DNA of 64,000 bases, from positions 24,158,336 to 24,222,335 of the forward strand of contig NW_022881614.1 in the NCBI RefSeq assembly GCF_003369915.1. The letters run 5' to 3'. The notes beneath the pieces are model-generated. The model worked only from the letters and a program-made list of their open reading frames with translations. It had not been told where the DNA came from and did no database searches. How positions within the stretch are numbered: position 1 is the stretch's first letter; each line of letters opens with the position of its first letter. This document shows, one piece after another, positions 22,066 to 34,783 of this stretch. A program made the translations under genes and the position numbers. This DNA comes from Drosophila miranda (lineage: Eukaryota; Arthropoda; Insecta; Diptera; Drosophilidae).

Positions 22066-22705
22066 GAGAGCTAGGAGCAGTCGTCGGAACAGTCGGATAG
22101 GCAGATAGACAGATAGATACCCCCTCACCCATCTCGAACTTCCCAAGAGTAATCCAATCACAAATACGATTAAAACTAGATGGACATTAATTACACAATT
22201 GAGATGTGTATAAATTGTAAATACAACAAGAAATATGCTTTATCTACATTATACGGAACATAGTTAAATAGATGTAGGTTCTCGAAGTCCTTTGTTCTAA
22301 CCGTGTAAGCAGACCGTAAAGAGAAAGAAAGAAGGAAAGATATACAGATATATATATATATATATATATATAGATCGTACAGGAAACATGAATTTAGCTT
22401 TGCCTAAACTCGAAAGATAATGAATTAGTTTTTGGGGCTCCCGGCTGGGAGAGTAGTTCGTTTTTAGTGGACATAAAATATGCATAAACGTACGTGTACG
22501 TATACGGATACAGATACAGATATAACTTGTAACCATTCTGAGAATTTTGAATGAGGAGCAAACCGTAGTTTTAAGCAAAAAAGTAGCAGAATTCTGATTT
22601 TAGTTTTCTCCCTCTCCTCCCCTCCACACCAACATCCAACATTATTTTCGCTTTATGTGAGACTGAAAGAGCGCCGTAAAAACCGTAAAGCCAGGACCAA
22701 AAAAA
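22066..22705 (+). other. psq 3' UTR-like sequence
   Basis: AT-rich DNA with a (TA)n tract (about 22341-22371) and no supported coding frame. It probably belongs to the long psq 3' UTR and ends where DINE copy D is inserted. Confidence 0.5.
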
Positions 22706-23828
22706 ACGAGGGGGAACGTTGTGAGTTGCTGCGGACACCGCAACTCTACGGTTATACCCGATACTAAGTCAGTATGGCTCTCCTCCGGCAGACGCCGCTA
22801 ATATTGAACGACACGACAAAGACTGCGTGCGAGAGAGACAGAAAATCAGTCTGAGCGTGACGTCGGGCGCTGCGTAGCCACTGCAAATTGATTTGTTCCT
22901 TTTGGCTATAAAAATTATCTGATCTGATCCACATTCAGCTATCTGATAGATATGGTCGTTACCTATGATTCTGCGTTTTTAGTTTTCTCGAATGTGCAAT
23001 ATTGTGGATGCAACAGATTTTCGTCTTTTGTGTGGGCGGAAGGGGGGGGGGCGAAATTTTGAGATACACGTTTTATAGTAAGATCTAACAGGAGTGCGGA
23101 TAACAAATTTGGTTACTCTAGCCTTAATAGTCTCTGAGATTTTTGAATATCCCCAGATTTTCGTCCTTTGCGGGGGCGGAAGGGGGTGTGGCGAAATTTT
23201 GAAACAAACTCGTCTCGGTCCGATATATTAGGAGTGTGGATACAAAATTTGGTTGCACTAGCTTTTGTAGTCTCTAAGATCTAGGCGCCAATGTTTTACT
23301 CTAAGCAAAGCCGCCTATGCTACGTGTGTGTTAGAGAGAGACAGGGCGAGAAAAAATGAAATTGTTTTCTTGATGCTGGCTATAATAATAATACGATCCA
23401 ATTCAGATTCCGCAGTCTTAAAGATAAGATCATTCTCTACAATTCTACGTTTTTGGTTTATTCATATCTTTAAAATTGTGGATGCCACAGATTTTCGTTT
23501 TTTATGGAGGCGGAAGTGGGCGGGGCGAAGTTTTGAAATATTTTTGTAGCAGTGACATATCACAGAAGTCTGGATCCAAAACATCGTGGCTCTAGCTCTT
23601 ATAGTCTTTGAGCACTAGGCGCTGAAGGGGACGGACAGACGGACGGACGGACAGACGGACAGACGGACAGACAGACAGACAGACAGGGCTCAATCGACTC
23701 GGCTATTGATGCTGATCAAGAATATATATACTTTATGGGGTCGGAAACGATTCCTTCTGGACGTTACACACATCCACTTTTACCACAAATCTAATATACC
23801 CCAATACTCATTTTGAGTATCGGGTATA
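22706..23828 (+). mobile_element. DINE-1/INE-1-like Helentron copy D
   Basis: A full-length copy from ACGAGGGGGAAC to ATCGGGTATA, in an A-run (ACCAAAAAA before, AAAAAACCA after). It has the hairpin start, repeated internal modules and a GACGGACAGACGG microsatellite (about 23631-23690). It interrupts the presumed psq 3' UTR. Confidence 0.9.
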
Positions 23829-26800
23829 AAAAACCATAGCGCGAAGAGCGAAGAAACACTTGAATCAAATCAAATGCTTTAAACCACACCGTTTATCGGT
23901 TGGGAGCGAGGGCAGGAATGAAGAAATACCTTAAAATAGAATAGACACCAAATTATCAAGGTCCTAGCAATTAGATCCATTAGCGTGTAAAACCAACCAA
24001 CCAGCCCAGATGAAAATCAGAAAGTTATATGAATTTTACGGAAGCGCCCTGAAGCCACTCAGTTTTGATTTAATTTAAAAATTGAATTTATGATACGTTG
24101 AAAGTACATTGTGTAGAATTGAAGTAAAATGTGAAATAAAGTGTATTTTTGATAAAGAAAAAAAAAATAAAAATAGTAGAAATTTGCGAACAAATCGCAA
24201 ACGCATACGAGTATCTAAGAGAAGTCAACCAATAAATACACACCTATATATAAATATATATATATATGTATATTTACTTGGAAACCTCCAAGTGAATTTG
24301 TAAAATTTCTAGCGTTAGTAACGGAACACTACAAAATTGAAGAGAATAATAATAAACCCGAACATCTACGGTGGAACATTTAAAATAGTTTTCTTTCAGG
24401 CATGTTTAAGATGCCCCTTGAAATTATTATTTATGAGATAGAACATTTTTCCACCGACATCGGCTTGGATAGTAAATTTAAATTTAAAAAAATTTCAAAT
24501 TAAAAACAAAAACAAACCCCAAATGTATGATAACTTCCAGTAGCGTAAACGAAAACGAATACGAATTTGAATACGTGGGATATACATCTACACATATATA
24601 GTAATGCAGTATCTGAGGAAACTTTGATTATTTTTGGTTTCATCTCAGTTTAGGCGAATCCGAATCCGGAGATTCGTGGTGGACAACAACACATGTAAAT
24701 ACATTTAAATATAGTTGTTAGTGGTTAGTGGAAGAGGCAGAGGGGTAGAGGAATACACATATGTGGAATTTGAGAATCAAAGTTTGAAACTAATTTATTT
24801 TAGCGTTATAGATCATCCGTAGAACTGAATGCAACATGCTTACCTTATACTCGACATTATTTAATTCTATTCCTATTATCTTTAGTTGGATTCACAAGTG
24901 TTTTATAGCAAAACTGTATATCATTGTAAATTAATGAAAGCATATGAAGTACGATTAGCATATACTAAAGTTAAAAAAACAATAAACAGAAGCAAAATAT
25001 CATAACATTGTTACGATTGCCGCAAAAGCAAATAAAAAAAGGCCAGAAATTTGAAAATGACGAGGAACCGGAAAATGGAGAATGGAAAAGGATCACTGGA
25101 AAACTAAAAACTAATGAAATAATACATGTAACCGTAATCTAACTAAACGTATAAGTGTAACCTTTAACCACTCAATATTATAGCACATTTTGGATTATCA
25201 AATATGCGTATACAGAAATATCTATTATAAACCATAAATGTAAACCCATACAAACAAAATCCCCAGAAAATACAAACGTCTATCTATGCAACAGCCGAAA
25301 TGGAGAGAACACAACAAAACAAAACACCACACAACACAACACCCATGTAATAAACGAAACAAACCACATTTAATGTAATATTGGTATAACGTAATTTTTA
25401 AAGTGAGGTACTATAAATAAAACGATTAAATAATAAAGCAGGGTGATGCGTTTGTTCTTCTTGCTAACATTCAGTTGCTCTAAAACTGTTGCACAGGTGT
25501 CTGCCAAAGCTTGCAGCTAGCAGTAAAAGCTTTTCCCAAAAAGCTTTCTCTGTACATTTGATCTTGGCTCAACAGATTATATTCGTTTCGCTCTGTTACA
25601 AAAAACACAAAAACTGAGCTGCACAGGACATGGAGAAGGAAATTGCCCAGTTTCACAAGGAAACACAAAGGATTTGTACCTGCACAAACCTGCAGTTAAG
25701 TGAAATACAAATTGCAAACGACGCTGGCTGTAGGACGGCGGATGCGTCAATTGAAAAATTCGCAGGGATTTGCAAAAATGAAATAATGCCCTGTCCGCTC
25801 ACAAAGTGTTGAATTATTAATGCCTCCCCCACGCACGCACACGCGTACATTAGGATAACGGGTCACCAGCGGGGTGGAGTTGGTTGCTCGCGGGCCAAAG
25901 GTGGCGAACTGGAGCTCCAGAGCCCAAAAAGCACAGCCTACGCACCGTTTAACTGCATAAACAGTTTATTTTTACTTGCTAGGAGATAGCTGCAAGTTCA
26001 AGTGTACGCGATATCCGTAACCCTCACGAAATTATTACGCACGACACACAGAACCACTAATACCCACGGACATGAACATGACATATGTATGTACATGTGT
26101 AATGGGTATTGTGTGCAGGTAGAACTGCTAACCGTTTACCGTTCAACACGTTTTTGCTTATTAACTTACAAATAATAAAGCGTCCGAACAACGTGTTTGC
26201 TTATTAAAATAAAGAGAGAGAGAGAGAGAGAGAGATAGGAAACACACGACGCGAGAGAGTAAAAGCCCAATATTGCGTGAGAGAAAGCTTTCGTTAGCAC
26301 TCTCGTTCTAGCACAGCTGATTGCTATACACTCGGAACTGACTGTGCTCGGAAATGCATTGGATTGGCATTGCTCTATATATGTTTGTATATATGTATAT
26401 GTATATATGTATATATATGTATATATGTATATGCTGTATATATACACCAATGGGTGTGGAGGGTGGGTGCGTGTGGGTGTCATTCCGTGTCTGGTTGCGT
26501 GCTTAATTGCGTGGATAGGAATTGCGTTGAAAAGAGGCTTTAAAGATGAAGTTTAAAAAATCGATTAACTATTTTTTTGCCACTGAGGAATGTTAGAGGT
26601 TGTTCTAACTTGATTAAAGTAGATTAAAATAATAATAGAGTAATCATTGAAGGAAAGCAAGGCGCTATGTAGTACTATTATCGGACATCTCAAGTATTAA
26701 GTTCTCATTTGTTAATGATAGAATCTAGATTGCTATTCTTAGATTCCCTGCACAAGTTAATGAATTTAATGAACATATTTGTATGCCTCTTGCAGTCCCC

Positions 26801-29149
26801 ATGCATTCCACAACGAAATTCTAAGAATAGTCGCTGGCCCAACCCCAACTCGACACCAAACGGAGCCGTTGGAAAGCAGAACGCCTGAAGCACTAAAACG
26901 CACGCAAGTGAGTGAGACGAATTCAAAGGATTTTCAAAACAAAGCTCTAATTTTTGACATATGAAAACTTATTGATCATTTTCGAATGTCAAGGTTGGGA
27001 CGGCATTAAACTAGCTCTAGAGGTTTCGCAAATTGTGTGGATTCGAAATTAGATGAAGAACTAGTTCACTAGTTAATAATTCAGTTCTCATCTGTGGCTT
27101 GTGGTTTGTGTTTCCATTTTGCTCATTACACTCTTCACTTCCGTCTCGGAGCCGAAACTAGAATGTTACAAGGCAATCAGCATGCACCGTCGGAGGGACC
27201 TACACCTAATATGCTAATGAACTTGTGGTTTGACCTGGCTGCATACGAGTACGATTACGAGTATGTGTGATAAACGGAGACTCGAGCCCAGCCCCAGCCC
27301 CAGGCCCAGCACCAGCCAGAGCCCTAATCCGAACTTCATAAACTCGTTCCTTGAGTAGAAGTGTGTGTGTGCTTCCCTTAACAACGGTTGTCCTTTGGCT
27401 CTCGAAAAACAAGCAGCAGGCGGATGGTATGGCCTCCCTCCTTCTCACTTTGTTGACCCTTAACCCTTGGCTCTTTTCTTGTAGGCTGTCTCTGTTCGGT
27501 TGGTTCCCCTCTACCTTGCTGGAAAGAGTCAAGGACAGAGAAACCACATCGCATGCTCGATTTCCTGCATTGATTGCATGCAATGGTTTCTCCCAGAACT
27601 TCCACATCTCCCTGGCCAGCCGCAGTGGAAAGTGAAAAGAAAGTGCATTCGTTGTGCTCTGTGTCCTCTAGAATACTTCACAGAGAGTTGGTATAACTGT
27701 AACCCATGCTTTTTGAAGGCCAAGTGCATCATATTTGATCGGGATTTCGCCACAGCTACGCAACGAGCAAAACCTATAGTTTTTTAGCTGCAAGCGAAAT
27801 TCCCAGAAGAGAACATTGGGGTCCTTTATCTACATATGTACAAGTATACGCATGTGTACTACATATATGCGGGTATCAAAAAAATTGGTGTCCTGTTTGC
27901 GGTCTTTGCAAAAAACGAAATGGGATTTTGCGGTCGCTTCTCGCAATCATAATCCGTGTACGTGGATTTGTAAGGGCTCTGCTGGTTCTGCAGGTTCTGC
28001 AGGGCAGCTTAATGAGATACATTTGCGCGTGTGATAAGAGTTTCTGTGAATATCATAGCGCATTTTGATATGGTTTTTCGATAAACTTGTTGAAGTGCTC
28101 TTTGCGGAAATACGAAATTAATTTGCTTTTCAGTTTAGCCAAACGAATTTAATTGAAGTTTAGCACCGACATCTGCATTAATTAGTAGTCGCACAACTTA
28201 ATAACTGTAATTGAATTCCATTGGACATTCCCCTGGTAAATTGAACGAACAAATGGCATGTTGTCCGCACAATTAGTGTCAGAAGGGGGTGGCTGATTGG
28301 TTTCGATTGTTGGCCAACTCGTCAAAGCTGTCTGCAACTGTTCTTCAGCGGTGCTGTCTGCCCCAATTGAAGAGACTGAGCATCGAAGCCATGTTCCCGG
28401 GCGACTGCACATCATATCCTGTGCTGTGTTGGTCGACAGACCAAGCAGCTTTCATGCATCCCAGGCGAAGACCTTGCTCGTCGCGACACCGCCAACGCTG
28501 CGTATGAGCATTGTGCAGATGACTTTTTCGATTTGCTCGCTGCTTTCATTATCAATGTCAATGTGGTGGAACCGTTTCACTATTCGCCAAAACCTTTCCG
28601 TCGCTGTTTCTGTGTCCGATTGTTTGCGATTGTCTCACCCTGAGATGAGGGAAAGAGGTCATACAGTATGTCCGATTCGTTCATTATTGTTTCGATGAGC
28701 AAATGAAGGAAATGACTCTATTTGTGTACTTAGTCCGCTTCACTCTGATAAGACCTGAGACTTGAGCTGTGAGCAATGCCTCTTTCTCTCTCTCTTTCTG
28801 CACTTTCATTCTCAGCCTCTTCTCTTGTTATTGCATTGATGGGGAGAAGATATTGAATGCTTTTGTTCCGTTTACACATTGATTTGCATTCACACACTGC
28901 ATTTGCAGGCACTCGCACATTCGTTATTTTTAGCGCGAAATTACGAAATATTTTCTCCGTTTCTGCTTTTGTGCTTTTCTGATTTGTTTATTAATTTCTT
29001 GCATTGAAAATGCGCCTACGTAGCGTGAAATATTGGCGGGCCGTTTTGTAAGTCGAACCAGTGTAATCCGAGTGAAGCCGAGAATCATGAACAAACCTTT
29101 TGTGTGCCATTTCCATTTCGATTTTCCATACCAAGCAGCGTCTGTAGGA
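23829..29149. other. AT-rich gene-poor stretch, probably psq 3' UTR then intergenic
   Basis: To about 25440 it resembles a long insect 3' UTR with many AATAAA signals, including near 24135, 25351, 25416 and 25432. Further on are a GA repeat (26213-26235), a TATG/TATA tract (about 26380-26440) and unremarkable DNA. Short open frames occur but show no domain or codon pattern I can support. Confidence 0.5.
26213..26235 (+). repeat. (GA)n microsatellite
   Basis: About eleven GA units. GA tracts are candidate GAGA-factor or MSL recognition sequences in flies, but nothing here shows use. Confidence 0.8.
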
Positions 29150-32100
29150 TGAGTACTGCGGGCACCGATGGAGGAGGCGGAGGAGGAGGCGGAGGTGGAT
29201 GTGGAGGAGTAGATGCACCGCCCTCAACGCCATCACCGTCTGGCCATGGACCGGTTTCGGGATCATGTCGTCGCCTCAGCCACTTGTCGGGCAGCAGCAG
29301 CAGCACTCGCTCAGGAGGAGCCGCCACCATGGGCAACGTGGTCGGCTGGCTGAAGCAGGTTTCTGTCAAAATCCATCCGAACCCTACTATTGATGTGACC
29401 CCCAGCCCCCCCATGTGAATGCGTGTCGCTTACAACCTGCACCCCTACCGAGGCAATGCTCTCCAACCCCCACCCCTCACCCTCCACCTAGCTTTGTTCC
29501 TCTTTATTTTTGATTTCTTGCCTCCCGCTTGAATATTCAGTTGCCCCTGGCCCCAGTAGAGTGGCCAGATTTACTCAATGTCGTTGTCGTTGTCAGTGTC
29601 AGTGTCAGAGTGAAGTGAGAGAAAAAGCGAGATTCCATATCGGATGAAGCAACTGACAACCATTCGCACTGTTCTGCTCGCTTGCAGGCTTCCATCGAGG
29701 TGCGCGACGCAGGCACTCGCACCCTGTCCATGCTCCAGAGCAGCAATCCAAACTTTCGCTCGCTTGATCTGTCGCTGGGAACGCCGACGACCACTGTGCC
29801 CACCGCGACAACCGGACCCGCCGCGGCATCGAGTGCCGCCGCCTCCCTGTGCGGCTCGACCAACTTTGCCAACGAAGAGGACCCCAGCGGCAGCCAGTCC
29901 TTGACGCCGCTGCTGACACACTCCACGCGCGCGTACGTCTACGCCTCGCGGGTAGCACCTCCAGGCCTGAACGGCCGCTCCACGTCGATTTCCTCGCAGC
30001 TGGAGAAGACCAAGAAGCTGCTGAAGATGACCGAGGACGACAAGCCCCTGACTATTTGGCACTACAACGATGTCTACAACATCGAGTCCATGGCTGAGAC
30101 GGAGCCGGTGGGCGGGGCAGCCCGATTTGCTACCGCCATCAAGAGCTATGCACATCTCAATCCGCTGCTGCTCTTCAGCGGAGACGCCTTCTCGCCCAGC
30201 ATGTGTAAGTAGCAGAGGAATGGGGGGGGGGGGGGGTGTGCAGCAAGACCATAATGTCTAGTATTGTGTATTCCTTCTTTCAGTGAGCACCTTCACCCAG
30301 GGAGAACAGATGGTTCCCGTGCTCAATTCGGTGGGAACACACTGCGCCGTCTTTGGCAATCATGATTTTGGTAAGCGAAGCCATCTGGTGGTTAAGAATC
30401 AGAAGGTTATCTAATCATTGCCTTTGCAGATCACGGCCTGGATGTGCTGGTGAAACTGATCAAACAGACGGAATTCCCCTGGCTCATGTCCAATGTGGTG
30501 GACAACGAGACCGGCCGTCCCTTGGGCGGGGCAAGATCTCCCACTTCATCTTGCACAACCAGATCTCTATTGGCCTGATTGGGCTGGTGGAGCACGAGTG
30601 GCTGGAGACGCTGCCCACCATAGACCCCAACGAAGTGACATTCATCGACTACGTGGAGGCGGGCAATCGTCTGGCCCGTGAGCTGCGCAACGAGGGATGC
30701 GACCTGATTATTGCCCTGACCCACATGCGCACCCCCAACGACATCAATCTCGCAGAGAAGTGCAACGGCATCGACATCACCCTGGGCGGACACGACCACG
30801 TCCGGGAGGTGACGGAGATTAACGGCAAAATGATCGTCAAGTCCGGAACGGACTTCCAGCAGTTCTCGGTCATCACCATCGAGCGGGATCCCGCCAATCG
30901 GGAGCACTTTACCACGGATGTAAAGTGTGTGGACGTGACAGCCAAAATACCGGAGGACCCGGAGCTCAAGGAGGAGCTCTCCAAGTACTCAAGTAAGTCG
31001 CAGTTTGGTGGCTGGAATCTCTAGTCCTAATCCTTCGCTTGTTCCTCCGGCAGAGTTCATTGAGAGCAAGCTGTCGGATGTGATGGGGGTGTTCAGCGTG
31101 GAGCTGGACGGACGCTTCTACCGGGTGCGCACCCAGGAGACGAATCTCGGCAATTGGGTGTGCGACGTGGTCTTGGCTGCGGTTGGCGCCGATGTGGTCA
31201 TACTCAATGGCGGCACCTTCCGCTCGGAACGCATCCATCCAGTAGGAGCCTTCACCATGGGGGACCTGGTCAATGTCATACCCATGAGGGATCCCCTGAT
31301 CCTGCTCGAGGTCAGCGGCCGTGTCTTGTGGCACGCCCTCGAGAACGCCGTATCGGCCTATCCCAAGCTTGAAGGACGCTTTCCCCAAGTGGCTGGCATC
31401 AGCTTCGCCTTCAATCCACTGGCAGAGCCCGGCAAGCGCATCGATCCCCAGCTGATTCAGGTGGGCGATGAGTACCTCAACTTGGAGCAGACCTACAAGC
31501 TCTGCGTGAAGAGCTACATCTTCATGGGCTGCGATGGCTATACCATGTTCTAAGGCGTCAATGTTCTGGTGAGTCTTCCATCATTTGGTGTGTGTTCCTA
31601 TTGTAAAGCTCTGTTCTCGTTCAATCACCAGATGGATGACGATGCCTGTCCAGAGCTGGGAATAACACTGCAGAATCACTTCAAGGCCATCAATTCGCGC
31701 AAGTGCGGCCAGAACACCAAGCACCGACAGTCGCTGGTGACGCTCTCGCGGAGGCATAGCCTGGTCCAGTGCCTGGACAGCATGGACCTGGACGGCCCAT
31801 CGCCCATCCGCAAGCTGTCTGTGGGCCACCACAACAAGTCGATGGATCTGTCGCATGGCAACTCGCAGAAGGTCAGTCGTGATACGAGCATGGAAAACGA
31901 ATCCCTGATAACGTTCAGTTTACCCCCTCAGATGATGCGTCGTGCCTCCCTCGATGATCTGGAGCAGTCCTCGTGCGAGCTGGCGCCGCAGCTGGAGCAT
32001 CGCATCGTGATGATTCAAAACGAAGAGGTAGGAACAAGCACTCTGCAGAAGATACAGATATTCGTAGGTTTGAACAATCTCTCCTCTCCCATCGTCTTCT

Positions 32101-32179
32101 GCAGCATCATCGGCAGCTTCTGTACAAAAAGGAGACGCAGATTATGAACTCTACGATAACCGAGGCTGAGGACGAGTAA
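29150..32179 (+). pseudogene. 5'-nucleotidase/metallophosphoesterase (CG11883-like), disabled
   Basis: The exons, all with consistent phases, are 29150-29358, 29688-30204, 30284-30370, 30430-30992, 31054-31568, 31632-31871, 31932-32027 and 32105-32179. The N-terminus is low-complexity (glycine run). The catalytic metallophosphoesterase domain has IWHYNDVYNIE, FSGDAFSP, FGNHDFDHG, ALTHMRTPND and GGHDHV, with the metal-binding D, N, H and GHDH residues. The C-terminal substrate domain includes NLGNWVCDVV, LNGGTFRS and MGCDGYTMF. By family it releases phosphate from nucleotides or related phosphoesters. Lesions: a one-base loss in a G run near 30530 (LGG then a shifted frame), and TAA at 31551-31553 just after DGYTMF. 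The first donor is a weak GTTTCT. Introns and catalytic residues are otherwise intact, so inactivation seems recent. Confidence 0.85.
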
Positions 32180-33014
32180 AGTTTTATTGAAAAGACATTT
32201 CCGGCATTTGTTGCATTTAATTTTTGAATTCTCTTTCGTTTTTCTAGTTACAAGTCTAGACAATTTGATTTTAAGCCAGGGTCCGGGGTGGAGAGACATA
32301 TTTGATAAGGATAAGCACAGACAGTTAGCTAGTTAGTTAGTTTTGCAGGCCAGACCAGACCCCTGGGATCTATCACCTATTGCTGTCCATGTATTGATGT
32401 TCATTGTTACTGATCTTCGTTTTGGCTAAGTTTCGTTTTAAACGTTTTTAAGGATCTGTATGGATTTTATGTATCTGTAGTCCTTATGTGTACCTAAAGA
32501 TTACCAATAGTTAAACTTAATTTAAATTAGATAATCTGATTGATTCACAGCTGATTGATATGTTGTCTTCACGGAGGGAAAGAGCATGGAGATTCCTCAA
32601 ATAATTTAAAAATCCCATGCGCAAGCTAGCTTTTTACTCGCAATCAAAATAGGTTGTGGCATGATATCGGACGGAGGAACACGCTCGAGAAGCAAACTAA
32701 TGGAAATGAATGTAAAGCAATATTTTAGACAATGCTCCTTAATTTTTGTATATCTGCATTGGATATGTATACTTTTATGAATACTTTTGGAGCGTTCACA
32801 GAGAGCCCGAATATTATTTTGTAGACACACGTAAATGAAGGCTTTAACCAATCAAAGTTCCTCGAACTTGCACAACAACGGAATGTAGTGCAATAGACAC
32901 AGCAGGAGTGTCCATAGAAGCAATCTGATTGCTTAATAGACGACCAACAGGTTAACAACACACAGACACACAGGCACACAGAAACAGGAGCGGCAGCAAC
33001 AAAATCAATTACTT
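32180..33014. other. 3' UTR and intergenic DNA after the 5'-nucleotidase gene
   Basis: AT-rich, with no coding frame that I can support. It ends at the TIR of the outer nested element. Confidence 0.5.
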
Positions 33015-33189
33015 ATACCCTGCAATACGGGTCATTAATGACTCAGCTGCTGACACGTCGATGACCGCGTCACTACATAGTCGATGACCGGCCATACGCT
33101 GAGCTGATGACATTAACATGGAGATGTCCTAGGGCATAATCGATGACATTGTCATCGAGCATTGCCTAAAGATCATGCACATAATAAGC

Positions 33190-33297
33190 GATGATTTTTA
33201 CCTAAAAATCATGCATTTTATAGGTGATGATTTTTACCTAAATATCATGCACTTAATAAGTGATGATTTTTCACGAAAAATCATTCATTTAATATAA
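33190..33297 (+). repeat. Three 36-bp tandem repeats
   Basis: Units start GATGATTTTT at 33190, 33226 and 33262. Each contains a short palindrome (GATGATTTTTACCTAAAAATC type). They lie in the left arm of the outer element. Confidence 0.8.
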
Positions 33298-33618
33298 AAA
33301 GTATTACATTGTAATTGTTTATTTTTCCAATTATTTTTATTTATTATTATTCATTATTGTCTGCTTTGTATTTTTTTTCTCTTGAGGTCTTCTGAAAATT
33401 ACTATTCTTAATGTTGTGAATAGCCTTTCTCTGCTGGCTCGTCGGGTATTTTCATCTTCACCGCCGCTGAAATAATTTTTTATTTAACACGCGTACAACA
33501 CATATTATTAATTATTTAAAAAATGCACTTACCTGATAATAATAATAATCACAGATTACTTATTTTCACTTATTAAAACTCCGTGTGACGATTGCAAATA
33601 GCAAAGAACAAAGCAAAA

Positions 33619-33854
33619 GAGTTCTGTCGACGCAGGCGCAAAGAAGACGAAAAGATAAAACGAAGTTCTCTGCTACTGCGCACGGTCGGCAGAACCGAAT
33701 TACGTTCGGCACGCGCGGAAAATAGCAAATGCAAAGCGAAGAAAGAAAAAGAGTTCTGTCCACGCAGGCGCAAAGAAGACGAAAAGATAAAACGAAGTTC
33801 TCTGCTACTGCGCACGGTCGGCAGAACCGAATTACGTTCGGCACGCGCGGAAAA
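33619..33854 (+). repeat. 132-bp-period direct duplication
   Basis: 33619-33722 and 33751-33854 match with one difference (GTCGACG versus GTCCACG). Each unit ends in CCGAATTACGTTCGG, a palindrome, then CACGCGCGGAAAA. Confidence 0.9.
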
Positions 33855-33879
33855 GAAAGAAACAAAAGAAAAAACAAAG

Positions 33880-33887
33880 GGTTCGAT
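33880..33887 (+). repeat. Left 8-bp target duplication of the P-like MITE
   Basis: GGTTCGAT directly before CATGATG; the same 8 bases recur at 39276-39283 directly after ATCATG. Confidence 0.9.
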
Positions 33888-34100
33888 CATGATGCAATTA
33901 TACAAGGTGGTCTCGTCGGCAAAAGTTAGTCCCTTAATAAGTGCGAATGAAAGGCACATGGTATAGTGAGTGTGAGTGAGACGGCATATGTTGATGTTGA
34001 TTAACCCTTAACAGGCCCGTGGGGCTTAAAATTTTAAAATAAAATGATTTTACTGATATATTAATATTTAAATTTTATGCAGCCATTAAAAATTTGTCTT

Positions 34101-34254
34101 TGTTCAAAGTGACCGCCACGATAATTAGATATTGATCTCTAACAACACTGCGCATGTGCCCTGCTGCATATCGATGTTCTCATATCGATGTTCTCATATC
34201 GATATGATATGTATACTAATCTTCTGCTGTCTTACAAATAAAATAACTTTAACA
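34101..34254 (+). repeat. Left LTR of copia-type element (154 bp)
   Basis: It matches the right LTR except in the middle: ATGTTCTCATATCG is tandemly duplicated and about 50 bp (the CTTCTTTCGGCGTCTG region) are absent. The AATAAA signal and ends are intact. Confidence 0.9.
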
Positions 34255-34268
34255 GGTTATGGGCCCAG
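34255..34268 (+). other. copia-type primer binding site
   Basis: GGTTATGGGCCCAG directly follows the LTR. This is the copia-type site complementary to an internal part of initiator tRNA-Met, whose half-molecule primes copia reverse transcription. Confidence 0.75.
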
Positions 34269-34783
34269 ACACCAATTCACCCAGAAACAGTATAAAACAG
34301 AAACAGTGAGAAACAATAAACATTGTTTGGTGCTTAGTGAAAAGCAGTGCTAAAAAAAATGGCATACACTCATTAGTGTATGTGTGTACATAGAAAGGCA
34401 AAAGAACAAGTTGAACAAATTCGCATTGTGTTTTTTTGATTAGATTTTTGCAGCGAATCGGACCGTTGCCGTGGTTTAAAGTCCAAAATAAAGCAGTCCC
34501 AACGGATCAAGAAACACAAAAGCGAACGGAGACTCAAGTGTGTATACCAAAAAGTGCGTATGCCAAGCCGCACAAAACCGCGAGTGTGTATACCCAAAAG
34601 TTTGTATACCAAGGCATAGAAAATCGCGAGTGTGTGTGTGTAAATAGCAACTCGGAGGGATACTTAAAAGAAAACGAAAAAACAAAAGAAAGACACGGAC
34701 AACAGTATTGTCGTCGTAGTTGCTTTGTGCATGAGACGATCGACAGTTACAAATTTTGCACTGTGGGACAATAAGTATCAAAA

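Noticed and set aside
23631..23690. GACGGACA repeats considered as a CRISPR-like or satellite array
   Set aside because: They are the variable microsatellite inside each DINE copy.
27500..27787. 95-codon open frame with several CxxC pairs (CIRCALCPL, CNPC)
   Set aside because: No known zinc-finger spacing, no start or splice context, and a cysteine-rich run arises easily by chance in this spacer.
28289..28698. Open frames of 72-133 codons in the psq-nucleotidase spacer
   Set aside because: No recognisable motif, no splice sites that would link to a gene.
33592..33966. Lysine/arginine-rich open frame of 124 codons
   Set aside because: It arises from the 132-bp duplication and runs across the P-like terminal repeat, so it is not a gene.
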